Source: Polytrichum commune (taxonomy: Eukaryota; Streptophyta; Polytrichopsida; Polytrichales; Polytrichaceae). From it: a stretch of 64,000 nt of DNA. The translations under genes were made by a program, and so were the position numbers. The notes beneath the pieces were generated by a model that worked only from the letters and a program-made list of their open reading frames with translations, was not told the DNA's origin and made no database searches. The stretch's first letter is position 1, and every line of letters starts with the position of its first letter. Positions 33,900-45,025 of this stretch are shown one piece after another. Where the stretch lies: the NCBI GenBank assembly GCA_950295325.1, contig OX485809.1, forward strand, positions 9,918,001 to 9,982,000, given 5' to 3'.

Positions 33900-35275
33900 T
33901 AATTACATTGTTTTGTACAACACATGACCATAGAAGAACGTGTGGAAATGCCAACATGCAACCGTGTAGAGACGGTCTACAGCAAGTGGTTGCAACAATA
34001 AGGAAACAACATGACTTGCTTTTATGACATCATAGTGGACGATTTGATCAAGATGTTCATGCACATTGCCTATTACAAGTCATGGCTAAAGGGGGGTTGC
34101 ATTGGTAACCGATTCGGCTTTGTTGAAGTTAAAGGTTGTTGCCGGGTGTGGAGATCCAAAGTTATTGGCAAAGGCCATAATATTTGAATCCATGGGCAGA
34201 AGATCTTGGCACTATGGATTGTGCAGTGATGGGCTTATAGTTGTTTGGTTCTATCAAATGGAAATTCAATTTGCTACATGATGTTGATTGTTACTCACAT
34301 CAACCCAACAAAGTGACTACTCCATTCCTTGCCCCATCACTCGGGCAACTAGTCAACATATAGAGAAGTTGGTGAATTTTGTGGATCATGGTGTGGCACA
34401 TACCACCTTCATGCTAGACATGGATTGCCATGTTTCCTAGTGACACATTGGAAAATTGCCACCCAACTTTGTTAAAAGATGTTGGCCAATGTAGACCAAT
34501 ACATGGACTTTGTGTAGTGTTGAAGTCGGAACTAGCAAATGTGAAACCCTTGCTCAAACGTACAAAGGAATGAAGAAGGATTTTTGCTCCACCAACGATA
34601 TGAATTATGAGTATTGGTTTTGCCCTGACAACATCCAAGTGTTGTGTAAATGGCAACAACAAGAAGTATGTGTTGGATTGGCCTATAGTACCTAGCATGT
34701 GGCTGGTGAAGATAGGTACCAATCTCTTGAGGGAGGAGGCTAGATCTGAATTGTAGCAAAGGGAGGCACTTTCACATGGCCATAGGTTTTTAGCAATTGC
34801 AACACTCCCCATCCTTTGTTTTCATTTTTGTGTGCCACCAAAATTGAACACCCATCCCACTTCCAAAATTTTAAGGTCAATGTATGTGTCAAAATAACAC
34901 CAACACTAGCGGATCGCATAAACAAATGGGAAAGTGCCAGACTTACGAATGGATGCTATGTTGTTGAAGTAACTGCCATTCCATATCCAAAATTTGGAGT
35001 GATCATCATCGTCATCATCTCCAAGAAGGAAAACTCATATTGCGCTACAACTAGCAACATCCCACATTGCAAATGTCCAAATTTCACCAAAATGCCATCA
35101 TGGGCTTTGGGACCAAAAAATGAAATGCAAACACATATACTAGTTGTTCACATTTCTTTGCAAAATGGATTACAAGAATGACAAGTTCATTCATGCTCTA
35201 ACGTATACTTACAACAAAGTCATGCAATTTTTCGAGCTTGTTGGTGTGATTGAATATGCCTAGTCATGGAGGTCA
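33900..35275 (+). pseudogene. Decayed transposon-type gene with a SWIM-like CxC segment
   Basis: Plus-strand coding patches in changing frames include EERVEMPTCNRVETVYSKWL, MTCFYDIIVDDLIKMFMHIA and YYKSWLKGGCIGNRFGFVEV at 33930-34140, then ETLAQTYKGMKKDF with YEYWFCPDNIQ (34540-34640). Then come INKWESARLTNGCYVVEVTA, HCKCPNFTKM and, after a frameshift, KMDYKNDKFIHA (34910-35200). The CxCPNF segment after two beta-rich strands is what a SWIM zinc finger (CxC...CxH) looks like; the second CxH half is not intact. I recall similar SWIM proteins in plant repeat families but cannot verify this. There are many stops, so the gene is dead. Confidence 0.5.
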
Positions 35276-37250
35276 CATTTTCATAATAATGTCCCAAGAT
35301 GTTTGCATATGATAGTAGATGATTTTAGGCTTATGTGGTTAAAATCATATGTATTTTCTATATATCATAATAAAATACAATATGTGATTGTTAGTGTTTT
35401 GGGATTCAATGGTATTAGGTGCCATTCACAAACATTGTAGAAACTATAAGAAAACCATATGGGTTGAATATCTTGATGTGACCCTATACCCGTGGGAAGT
35501 TCCCAATTTACTCATTATTGCTCACAAGTTACTTCTCATCACTCATAAATTACCACTCATTGCTCATATTTACCATTTTTTGTTTGCCACTCATGTCTTA
35601 GCTTCCCACACCCTATGGGGGTAGATAGGTAAAATTCCAAGCACTTTGTGGATAAATCTATTGTGTTGCCTCATTTCCATACTAAACTCCTCATGAAAGA
35701 CTTCGATTTGCGAACCCACACCTAAATGAATGGTACTTGGTACCAAACGCTTTGTGGGGATTTTGTTCCTTTGTCTTATGATATAATGTTAGGTGGCGGT
35801 GCAATGTGACATGGCTTGTAACCCTCCCCATACGGATTGCTTAATTTATTTCTCAATTTGTTGGATAATTTCTATCAATAAATTTTGTGTTGGAATTTGA
35901 TAAATTAAGATTCCGTGAGCACATGATAGGTAGGCATTATTTATGGAATTGAAAAAAGTCTAGGACTCTTGGTGACAAAATCAATCTCAAAGTATTGAAA
36001 TTGAGATCCAATTTCAAACCAATGTTGGCCGACTAAAGGTCCCCCATAAAGAAAAAAAAAGAATCGATGTTGCCACTTACTTGAATTATGAAGTTGTTTC
36101 ATTTTAGATTGGGTCAAAGTCTATATGTAATCTTGAAATGAGCATTACAAAAATCAGAGGGTTTCCAAAGACGTCCGTTTCCTTTTTGAAGGTGAACACC
36201 TTGAATGGGTGTGGATAAACTAGCATACATCTATCCCCCAAGGGCAAGTCCCTAGGTTTTCACATGGTTGGTTCAAAATATTCAATTCATCTGGATACAC
36301 CCATTGTGATTGGGATGAACCATGGGTGGTAGGGTGCTCTGGAATTAGGTTGTGCTAGGAAGGTCATTCAACTGAGTATTATTCCAGCCTTAGGCAGCTT
36401 AACCTCAAAGTTCCCACAAGATCCAGGCCCCAAGGAAAGGCCTTGGGTTTAAGTCACCGTTTTAGATTCCCCACTAACTTAAAACCTAGTTCCACTTTCT
36501 CAATGTTCACTCTATGATACGGTTGGTATCTTTGATTGTTGGTGAGTGCCATAGTAGGTCCATCATTTGTCTCAATATCCCACATGATGCTTGTTGTGTG
36601 CATTCAATTATATGCACATAGGGTACCGGAAATTGTTAATTGGTACCAGTCACTAATATAATGTTTGTTCCTTGCAAAAGGCATAATTAGTTCTACAACC
36701 AAAGTCATTGCCCTTTAGGACATGGCCATGGATGTCTTATGAACAAACACTCTATTCACTTAGGCCTCTCCAAGAGACGAGAGCTCCTATTTATTTGCAC
36801 ATAGGGTAATGTATATGCATGTTACCTATTGTACACATTTTCATAAATTTCATAACTTCATCAATATTTACGCCATCTGCACTATTTTGTCTAACTAACG
36901 TGTGTTACCTTTTGGAGTTACGCATTGCTATAACTTTTTACTAACAATATCATTTTCTACCCAAATAACATAAGTACTTAGTATTCACACCGAAGAATAT
37001 GATATAACTTGGTTGGTAAAAAATAATAATGTACGTAAACGTTATAGCAACATGTAACTATGAATGGTAGCCTATAAAAATTAGACAAACTAGTGTACTC
37101 ATCTTTGTAGTGTATCTATCTTTGATTGTATGCGAAAGTTAATAACTGAACTTACACGTGGTATTCTAGAAATCATTATGGTAACAACCGGTGGCAAATT
37201 TCTTTGAACAAATAATGATGGGTTTGTTGGGTTTTTTTACTACATGTGGG
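35276..37250. other. Intergenic DNA with one old repeat
   Basis: No gene was seen. A block at 36370-36490 (TATTCCAGCC, CAGCTTAACCT, AGTTCCCACAAG) matches 49028-49170 imperfectly. The rest is AT-rich. Confidence 0.4.
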
Positions 37251-37714
37251 AACACGCGAACACCAACATATCCGGATTGGCGTTTTTAAGTGCCTAATCC
37301 GGTTTTGTCCGGATGACCCTAGTATCGTCCAGGGATTTTGTGAAGTGTAGGAGGTCTAGAACGCTCCGTACCTGCTTATCTTCTCTTCCTTAGCCAAATT
37401 TCCGGAAACCCTGGTTTCCGGACTTTTGGTCTTTGGGACACTCTTCGTCTCCTTCCGGAGTGTGCATTTCCGGATTGTATCTCTAAGTCCTAATTAAAAT
37501 GTTTACTCCCCCCCCCTCTACGTCTACCCTCTAGAATAGGTGGTTTCTTCCGGTGAAGACGTCCCTTATAAGATTGGAATCCGGAAACTCCCTCACAATC
37601 AATCCGGATTGATCAAATCCGTCTTGGCAGGTCACACAGAGAGATCCGGATTATTTCTTAGGACCACCATGACCAGGGGAGTCCGGATTCCAACCGGAGA
37701 TCTGACTCGACGGG

Positions 37715-38190
37715 ATAAGTGGGTGACCCGTACCACTTTCCGGATTGTCCCGTCCACCGGCGCTGAGACCTCTTCGGAAGATCAGATTGGCGCAAGTCCG
37801 GATCCCTTCCGGTCCTTTGCCCAATCTTCCCCACGGCTATCTCACCTAGACGTTACCCAGACCTCCGGAACAATGAGGTTCCCTTCCCACTACACTCCGG
37901 AGATGGCCTCCACCCCGGAACCTTAACTATTCCAGTCCCTCTCTTCTCCTTCCGACGGATCAGTCCGGCTACCTCTACCTTGGATTCTACTCAATCTGAG
38001 ATAACTGGGCGATCCGTACCACTTTTCGGATTGATCCGTCTAAGGGCGGTGGGACCTCTTCAGAAGATCAGATTGGCGTAAGTCCGGATCCCTTCCGGAT
38101 CTCACCCAATCCTCCCAGCGGCTATCCCACCTAGACGTTACTCAACCATCCGGATTAGTGAGGTTTCCCTCCTACTACACACAAAGAGGA
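37715..38190. repeat. Direct repeat (~180 bp units, ~285 bp period) in the CCGG element
   Basis: The units at about 37722-37895 and 38006-38185 share CCGTACCACTTT, CGGATTG, GACCTCTTC and GAAGATCAGATTGGCG, then AAGTCCGGATCCCTTCCGG, GGCTATC and CACCTAGACGTTAC. Both are noncoding and equally CCGG-rich. Confidence 0.8.
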
Positions 38191-38596
38191 TCTACAAGGC
38201 AATAACCAGATCGGATCCGGGTCTCCTCTCCCATGTCCTATCCGGAACTCCTATCCCTCATGCTCTCTCACCTCCACTAACGATCTCCGGATCATTCATA
38301 CAAACATCAATCAAGGAAAGTCAAGGAGTGAAAAATCAAGGAATTGAGAAGGAACCCTTCCCCAACTCCTTATTCAGCCTTAAGTAGAGGCCCAAAATCC
38401 CTAACCTAAGGGTGGCAGCCCAGGTGGCCGCCCCTAAGCAAAACCCTAACTGCACCCGTTCTCCCGGATTTCCCGGATCAAGATCCGGATTTTCCGCTAA
38501 CACACCAAGGGAGAATTTTATTCCTCATCTTCAAAAACTCCTAAGTCCTACCTTCCTACCTCTATTCTGCCTAACCAATCTAGCTGCCATTCTAAG

Positions 38597-39075
38597 CTAA
38601 GAAGAGCGGTGCTCCTTCTGAGCCGATCCCTCCTTCGAATGGCTGCCGAGTCCACTGATGGCGGATGAGCCTCCTCCCGGCGATGCCTTCTGTAGCCGCG
38701 TGAGCATCCTCCTCATGTTCGGAGACGGGGCAATCTCATCCTCCGAGTCCGCGGTGTTCCGGTCCCTGGGGTTCCGGAAACTGTACTCCCCTTCCGGATG
38801 CTCCGGACCGGAGAAGGATCGCTTCCGGTACGCTATTCCGTATTCTGCCCGCCCGAGATCGAGGCAGTCCGCGGATCCCTGTTGGAGGCCGCCCTTGAGG
38901 GTGGCGGAGGGAATGGGCTAACCATTTGGCAGTCCGGAGGAGACGACGGCGAGGCTTGGGCCATAGGGGCCTTACCCCTACTTGGAGTTGCCTCCCGAAC
39001 CGAAGACTGGTGCCTTATCGGCGTCCTAGCCCTGTCCGGAGTCCGGGACCGATCCGAGGTCCGCGGGATAGGGGA
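38597..39075 (-). pseudogene. Decayed C-terminal continuation of the coiled-coil ORF
   Basis: Beyond the TAG at 39076-39078 the same frame stays open for 80 codons, with Arg/Ser/Pro repeats (SDRSRTPDRARTPIR) that extend the RRKSTRSVRSGRG tail of the ORF, to a second TAG at 38833-38835. A neighbouring frame then continues as an acidic, structured-looking segment (TADSEDEIAPSPNMRRMLTR) to a TAG at 38597-38599. This suggests the ancestral protein was about 150 residues longer and this copy has one nonsense change and one frameshift. The ORF could instead simply end at the first stop. Confidence 0.5.
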
Positions 39076-40632
39076 CTAGCCTCGTCCGGATCTGACAGAC
39101 CTGGTACTCTTTCTCCTCACCTGGGGAGAACGGACCCCTTCCGGAGCTCTCCCGGAACTAGCAGGCCGAGAGCCGCCTCCCTGCTGGCTGGGTCCTGCAG
39201 ACGTTGGCGGGTTCTGAACCAGGGCGACTTCACCAACTACCTCGTAGAGGGTTCCGGTTGGTGACCCAGGCGGACCCGGATAGAGTACCCGCCGGGGTGT
39301 TCCGCTTGGCAGAACCACCTTCTGGATTTCCGCCAGGAGATCCTTCATCGTCCGTGAGTACTTCACGAGAATGGGAAGGGTCTGTCTGGCGGAAGCGGGT
39401 TCTCCGGACTCCATCATCCGGTCATAGAGATGCACCTTGTTGACGATCTCTGCCGGATGCCCCACCAGCTCCCGGATCCGGCTGAAAAGCACTGCCTGCT
39501 CCGCGTGGTACTTCCGGATCTCTTCGCTCTTCTTACTCAACTCCTGAGTCATGGCCGCTACCTGTGCAGTGAGGTGAGCATTCTCTGTCTTGGCTTGCTC
39601 GAGCTCCTTCCTGTCCGCCCTCTTGGCCAACTCCCGGAGAATATTTCTGGGTCCGCAGTCGTCCAGGGCCTGGTTCGCTCCTCGGACGATGTGCTCCAGC
39701 CGGTAATACTGGTTCTGCAGATCCTCCATCCCCTCCTGGACCCGCTTGAAGGGATTTTCCGGAAAGTCCCAAGCGGAGAGATCCACATTCCGCCAAGTGG
39801 TCTCCCGGCTGGGCCCGGGTTCCGGATGATGAGGAGAAGGAGGAGAGAGTGGCCTCGAGATGGTGGGCGGCGGGCTTCCGGGTGACGAGGAAGGTGCTTC
39901 CGGAATGACGGGGTCGCTGGAAGTCTCCGTCTCGAAGTCCCCAACTTCCGGATGGAGCTTGTAGGTGACCTCGTCCGCCGCTATCGTCAGCAGGTCCTCC
40001 TCCTCGGCCGTGAAACAGTCGAAGTGCTGATAGAGGTGCAGAATGAAGGGGGAGAGGAAGGAGGGTTTCCGGCCTATATGGGGGAGGGCCCGCCCTACTA
40101 TCTCTTGAATTATTAGACCCCAGTTCACTGGCCGGACTCCGGACATAGCACCGAACAGGGTGTTAGCCATGGTAAGGCTAATCCGCTTCGGTTTGTCCGG
40201 GTTGAGGATGGGCAGGAGGAACTCTAACACCCTCCGCTCCCTAATGTTCCGGCAGTTCTCGGGGTGGAATCCGTCCTTCGGGTCCGCGTCCCCTCTAAAT
40301 TTTCCGGCGAATAGGCCATCGCGGCGGCTGGCCCACACCTCTGCAATTCCCCTCGGGAACCCGTAGACCCTATTCCACACATCCGGAGTCCAATTATCCG
40401 GATCCCTCCTCTTGGTCCCTAACCACTGATTACCTCTCTCAAACTTGAACTCCCGGAAGGTGTTTTCCGCTCGGAGGTTCCAGGGTTTGGCAAGCAACCC
40501 CGCACAGCCCATAACCCGGAGATCCTCCGCTAGCTCCTGCAATTCTCTGTCCTCCCTTGGGATTGTAGGGACGAGAGCTTTGAGCGGAATCGGGATGGGT
40601 TCCCTCTGATCTTCTTCCCATGTTTCTGGCAT
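39076..40632 (-). CDS. Gag-like or element-specific coiled-coil protein, 518 aa
   Basis: I do not recognise a named domain. The ATG is at 40632-40630 (MPETWEEDQREP); upstream in-frame codons lack an ATG. The N-terminal half is well structured and rich in Trp and charged residues: WNRVYGFPRGIAEVWASRRD at about 85-105, then HPENCRNIRERRVLEFLLPI, MANTLFGAMSGVRPVNWGL and FLSPFILHLYQHFDCFTAEE. A Pro/Ser linker follows (about 230-275), then a predicted coiled coil (about 300-420, with LEQAKTENAHLTAQVAAMTQ) and a basic Ser/Arg tail. Codon composition is GC-rich and full of CCGG, unlike neighbouring DNA. A folded N-domain, linker, coiled coil and basic tail would suit a capsid- or scaffold-like protein, which is inference. 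I recall similar proteins in seed-free plant repeats but cannot confirm it. Confidence 0.7.
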   Translation of the reverse strand: MPETWEEDQREPIPIPLKALVPTIPREDRELQELAEDLRVMGCAGLLAKPWNLRAENTFREFKFERGNQWLGTKRRDPDNWTPDVWNRVYGFPRGIAEVWASRRDGLFAGKFRGDADPKDGFHPENCRNIRERRVLEFLLPILNPDKPKRISLTMANTLFGAMSGVRPVNWGLIIQEIVGRALPHIGRKPSFLSPFILHLYQHFDCFTAEEEDLLTIAADEVTYKLHPEVGDFETETSSDPVIPEAPSSSPGSPPPTISRPLSPPSPHHPEPGPSRETTWRNVDLSAWDFPENPFKRVQEGMEDLQNQYYRLEHIVRGANQALDDCGPRNILRELAKRADRKELEQAKTENAHLTAQVAAMTQELSKKSEEIRKYHAEQAVLFSRIRELVGHPAEIVNKVHLYDRMMESGEPASARQTLPILVKYSRTMKDLLAEIQKVVLPSGTPRRVLYPGPPGSPTGTLYEVVGEVALVQNPPTSAGPSQQGGGSRPASSGRAPEGVRSPQVRRKSTRSVRSGRG

Positions 40633-40865
40633 CTTCCTCTCTTTTCTCAACTTCCGTTTCAATTACGGAAACTCTCTCCTCTCCGGGTTCCCTCTCTTCC
40701 GCTCAACTGCTACGGAGTCCCGGCAAGCCAACTGCCGGTGACTGGAAATTACGGAGTCCCAGCAATCCAACTGCTGGCGGCTCGAAAAACAAACACAGCC
40801 TCACCACTCTTTCACTCAACAATTTTTTTCTCCTTGCAAAAAGTGGGGAGGAGAAGGAAGAGACC

Positions 40866-40876
40866 CTTAAATATCC
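40866..40876 (-). promoter_or_regulatory. TATA-type box for the coiled-coil ORF
   Basis: On the minus strand GGATATTTAAG lies about 235 bp upstream of the ATG, between CT/GA-rich blocks. It is the only obvious TATA-like sequence upstream of this ORF. Confidence 0.45.
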
Positions 40877-40913
40877 TCCCCCTCTTCCTTCCATTGTTAC
40901 CGTTAGGGTTTAA

Positions 40914-40940
40914 CGGAAAACGGTTGCCAACCGTTTTCCG
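40914..40940. promoter_or_regulatory. Perfect 12-bp hairpin upstream of the TATA box
   Basis: CGGAAAACGGTT and AACCGTTTTCCG are exact inverted repeats around GCC. More AACCGT, ACGGTT and GGACCG half-sites fill 40940-41085. The position just upstream of the TATA box suggests a binding site for an element-encoded or host protein (inference). Confidence 0.5.
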
Positions 40941-41245
40941 ACGGTTTTCCCCCAACCGTCATAAACCCATTGTAACCGCCACTTCCGGACCGTTGGTTAA
41001 TCTTGGCGCGACCATTACTTGGTCCGGACCAGCGGTTCGGACCATGATTAAACGGTCCCCTAATCCAATTTGACGGACCGGTCATAATACCACTTTTTAT
41101 CCTTTTTATCGTGCAAGGCGGGTTTAGAATGCCTTATTTCCTAGTACAATTAATTTATCATGAGAGACCCTATTATCCTCATATAAGCAGGGTAAAATAC
41201 GGAAAATGAATCCGTATTTCCGTATTTCCGTATTTCCGTCGAATT

Positions 41246-43048
41246 TGGACTCCCACACTACAAGAAACAAAGCAATGCAGATCCACATCGGGACATTCAA
41301 AAACAAACAACTAGTTAATTTCAAACCAAAGTTCTAGACATTATGGTAGTGTCATAAGGTAAGCGGGTTTCAAACAAACACTCTTACCAAGCTCTTAGCT
41401 TTGCCCCTACTTTTGTTTTGTGTATAAGTAAACATGGAGTTTTTGGTTGCTTTAATGTTATGGGCAGATCCATCAATATACTTCTGATATACTTGAATTT
41501 TATGCAAGATATGTGAAATTTGAGTGATTATTTATATATTATGATACTAAACTATGAGGGGGGGGGGATCAAGTTTTTAACCTTTACGTTACTTCTATAT
41601 AATTAAACATTGAACAATCAAAACATAATTAAAATAATTATTGTAACATTATCATAATCAACTCTGCATATTATGTCGGAGGTTCATAACATATAATCCT
41701 ACAATAAAAATTTAACATGTTATGATTGTGGACTTGGACTTAGTCCAATTTAACCTAACTATCAATTGACACAAAATTAGTCAAGGTGATTAGCAAATCT
41801 AAATTGTATCCATAACCATTTCCCTCGTGAATCTTATAGTTTGTGAATATCTTGTTCATTAATGTCTTGAAGACTATCTTTGTCATTAGGTGATCATATA
41901 CTAAGTCTTCCAATTACGTTGACTATTTAGTTTAGACTCGGTATTCAGTATTGAGCATGTAGTCCAATCTCATTATAGTACAAGTCTTTTGGTGTTTATT
42001 CTTAAATCCACACCCAACCGCACACCACTCAATTGTAGATTACAATATCTACAAATAGGCCCTATTATGAACAATGTGATTACGCCCAAGCTTGTAATTG
42101 TTCAATTAAGGTAGTTGACCTATTTCCAACCAGTGAAACAATTTAGCATAGATTCGGTTCATGTATGATTACATAAAAATTTCCCTGTGCAAGACAAATA
42201 GAAATAAGAAGCGATTCACAGTTTTCATAGTGTATTTTGCAATAACCAAATTACTATTCATTTTCTAGATGGGTATTCTCTTTGAACCATACACATGATA
42301 CATATGACCCTCTTAATGAGCACCGATCAATTACAAAACTGAGAACGCTTGATTCTCATCGTCAATAATTATGACATCTTAACATGCTTAAAATCTACAC
42401 TTAATTATCAACTTCGCCACTGACATTTGGATTTCGAACATGACATGTCAACATTATTCAAAGATTGATATTGTGTTGCACGGAAATAGGTTGGCCTAAG
42501 CTACAAAAATGGAGGTTGGCCACCTTCCCACTTTCCCATTCAAGGCAAGAGCATGCAATAATTGAGAAGGGCAAAAACCTTATGTAATGGAACCATGCTT
42601 ACACACTAAGGAATGTGTGGCCTAATGTAGACAACTTTTTTTGTATTAGCCCACAATCCGTATGATATTATCAACGTCATTGACTTAGTATGAGATGATG
42701 ATTAGTGGATCCATATCAAGACTGTAGCCTTTCTCAACCTTGTAGATTGTGGAGTTTGATATGAATATCTCGTTTAATGATTAAGTGTAGATTCCTTTCT
42801 TCACAAAATCTCATATAAGTCCTATGAAATATGTAGTTGACTATTGGATCCAAATTAAATAGCAACATTTAAGCACATAATCCAACTAATCTCTTTTAAA
42901 CATGTGTTTCACCTCTTTGGATTTTGAGATCTCCACCTAAACATACACCACTAAAACATAGACATCCGGGTTAATATAAGTGACCAAATTAGACCCATTT
43001 ATCTTATTTTTGTTACCAAACATTGCACATCATTACATTTATTCGTAA
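41246..43048. other. AT-rich intergenic DNA
   Basis: No gene was seen. CACTACAAGAAAC at 41256 has the classic CACTA terminus but no partner end was found. A G run lies at 41558-41567. Confidence 0.4.
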
Positions 43049-43285
43049 AGGCCCTCAAAGAAGATGAACAAAACCATGAGTTTGATCCTTCTTTGAGATT
43101 TTTTTTTATTAAGAGCTTGTTAGCTCGTCGTGTATCGGACCCCATATTGAAAGATGGGTGAAAATTTTGGGACCTCATCTTGCTGTTTCAAAAACTTTTT
43201 GAGGATTTTTAGAATTTAAAATAGAGTATGTGCATGGGATCCATTGTCTCAAATCCTATGCAAGGCTATGGTCCACCCTTGATAT
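43049..43285 (+). repeat. Diverged direct repeat, copy 1 (pair with 44288)
   Basis: Shared with 44288-44530: CCTCAAAGA, TATTA then GAGCT then GTTAGCTC then TGTGT, CAAAAACTTT, GA then ATCTAAAATA or TTTAAAATA, and CTATGCAAGGCTA. The copies are about 1.24 kb apart and old. Confidence 0.6.
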
Positions 43286-44092
43286 ACATTAACACTTTAG
43301 CGAAAGGAAACTTGTTACACTTATGTGGCGTTAACAATTTAAGACTTATCGGGGTAGCATAGATAATTTGTAACACTTACATGAATAACATTCATGTAAA
43401 TTTGGAATAAAAATTAATAATATTTATATGAATAAAGGATGAAAATACACGAGATATGAATGTCATCATACATCTCAGCATGATTAAATAACATTTTTTA
43501 AATAGTTTGATGAAATTCTTGTGCACAACAAAATCTTATTCCTTTTGAAGTGTTTGATTGCTCTAGATGAGAGGTGTAACATCAATGGGATTTTGTTCCA
43601 AAAATTGTTTGAAGGTCACCAATGCACTTTCAACATCCTTGAATATTACTTTATAGACCAGCACATCACCAATTTGCACATTGCCAACTTCTTCAATGTG
43701 TTCATTAATTTCTCAAGCATGCATCATTTCTTTCATCAAACATGCCTATAACTTCCTTCTCAATAAGTATAAAGAATTTGTTTAGATCAAAATTTAGTTC
43801 ATAATTGATGAGCTCATGTGCATTCATAGTGGGTTCAATTTCACTCTTTGCAGAAGTCAAATACATGATGAACCTAATTCAATTTCATCCAAGTTAGAAA
43901 ATTGCATAGCCTCATATTCATCCAAATTAACACTTACTAAGGTGAATTATTCAAAGAAGGGAGCATGTTTTTTCATAATTTCTCTTAACATTCAACGATT
44001 TACACTTACTAATGTAATTTTTGGATTTTTGGGGGGCAAGTAACACTAGGGCAATTTTAACACTTATCAGGAAAACACATATCAAGGGCGGA

Positions 44093-44610
44093 TAGTAGCT
44101 TGACCCACCATTCTAGTAGGACAAGCCAAAAAGCTAGTTTATAATATCCGGACACCACTCTTTATGCATGTTAGTCTCAACATTAACAAAACTTGGGTGA
44201 CTTTGTGTTGATTCTCATAAACTCATGGTTTGGGACTAAACCAATGGTTTCAACTGCTTTACTTTACAGACAACTTATTTGTAAAGTTCCTCAAAGAGGG
44301 ACAAACCTCTGGAGAAAATTTTCTATTAGGAGCTCGTTAGCTCATTGTGTGTTGGAGCTTATTTTGAAAGTTGGACAAACTCCTTGGACCTTCTTTTGTC
44401 ATCCCAAAAACTTTAAGAGGGCTTTGAAATCTAAAATATGGTATGCATGTAGAACCCACCATCTTATATCTTGGATTAACCTATGCAAGGCTAGCTTGGC
44501 CCACCCATCCTACAAGGACAAGCTAGAAAACATGTTTGTAATAGCCCAACACACTCTTTGAGTACATTAGTTTAAGCATTAAGAAAACATGAACAACTTT
44601 ATGGATAAAC
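44093..44610 (+). repeat. Overlapping direct repeats (44093-44215 / 44490-44610; 44288-44530 pairs with 43049)
   Basis: GCTTGACCCACCATTCTAGTAGGACAAGC-like sequence at 44098 is repeated at 44493, each followed by AAAA then a GTTTATAAT or GTTTGTAAT block and ACACTCTTTATG or ACACTCTTTGAG. With the 43049/44288 pair this forms a decayed head-to-tail array. A 128-codon frame through it is not convincing. Confidence 0.6.
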
Positions 44611-44717
44611 TCCCAAACTCACGATTGTGCCAACTCAATGGGGATTTGATGCCAAGACTTTACAAATAACGCTATCATCGGCAATAAGTTAACAACCATT
44701 TTTTAATTGATAAGTTG

Positions 44718-45025
44718 ACAAGTATTGGCATGGATGGTTAAAAATTAGATGAAATCCATGTCAAACAAAGTTTGGCATATTTTGCATCCTAACATTCCTG
44801 TAACGAAGTATTGTTATGGGATGATTAAATTTGGATGAAAAATCACCTTAGTAAATGATAGTATCTGTAACATATAAATCTATAATACCCAGTTTATTTT
44901 TACAAGCAATGACAAATAATGTTAGATTTACATTAGTTTTGGTGACACTACATGGACGGTTCACAAATTTTAGTTTTGAGCAAGATAAATGGAATTGGTG
45001 GCACTAAATACAATATTTAGTGTAG
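44718..45025 (+). repeat. Dispersed repeat family R3, copy 1, ending in a CACTAAATA palindrome
   Basis: Matches 51750-51970 plus 52504-52560. Shared blocks are ACAAGTATTG, AAAGTTTGG, ATCCTAACATT, AATTTGGATGAAAA, ACA then TATAATGCCC-like, TTTACA then TTAG and GAGCAAGATAAATGGAATTGG. It ends in the palindrome at 45002-45022 (CACTAAATA to TATTTAGTG). Confidence 0.65.

Larger units (their letters stand above)
37255..41245 (-). mobile_element. CCGG/TCCGGA-saturated element carrying a coiled-coil ORF
   Basis: Over about 4 kb the palindrome TCCGGA and its half-sites (TTCCGG, CCGGAT) recur every few tens of bases, in both coding and noncoding parts, and stop at both edges. The flanking 10 kb is AT-rich with almost none. 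Layout on the minus strand: palindrome-rich upstream region (41090-40905), a TATA-type box near 40871, a long ORF (40632-39076, with decayed continuation to 38597), then a noncoding tail with a direct repeat (38190-37715). No reverse transcriptase, integrase or transposase frame is visible, and I could not define LTRs or a target duplication. Four TATTTCCG tandem units mark the right edge (41209-41240). Confidence 0.65.

Noticed and set aside
37540-37926. 128-codon plus-strand frame in the CCGG element
   Set aside because: It starts at GTG, lies in the noncoding tail and overlaps one unit of a direct repeat. Its Ser/Thr/Pro composition follows from CCGGAT repeats.
39204-39885. Plus-strand frames of 79 and 151 codons opposite the coiled-coil ORF
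   Set aside because: Antisense shadows of the GC-rich minus-strand ORF.
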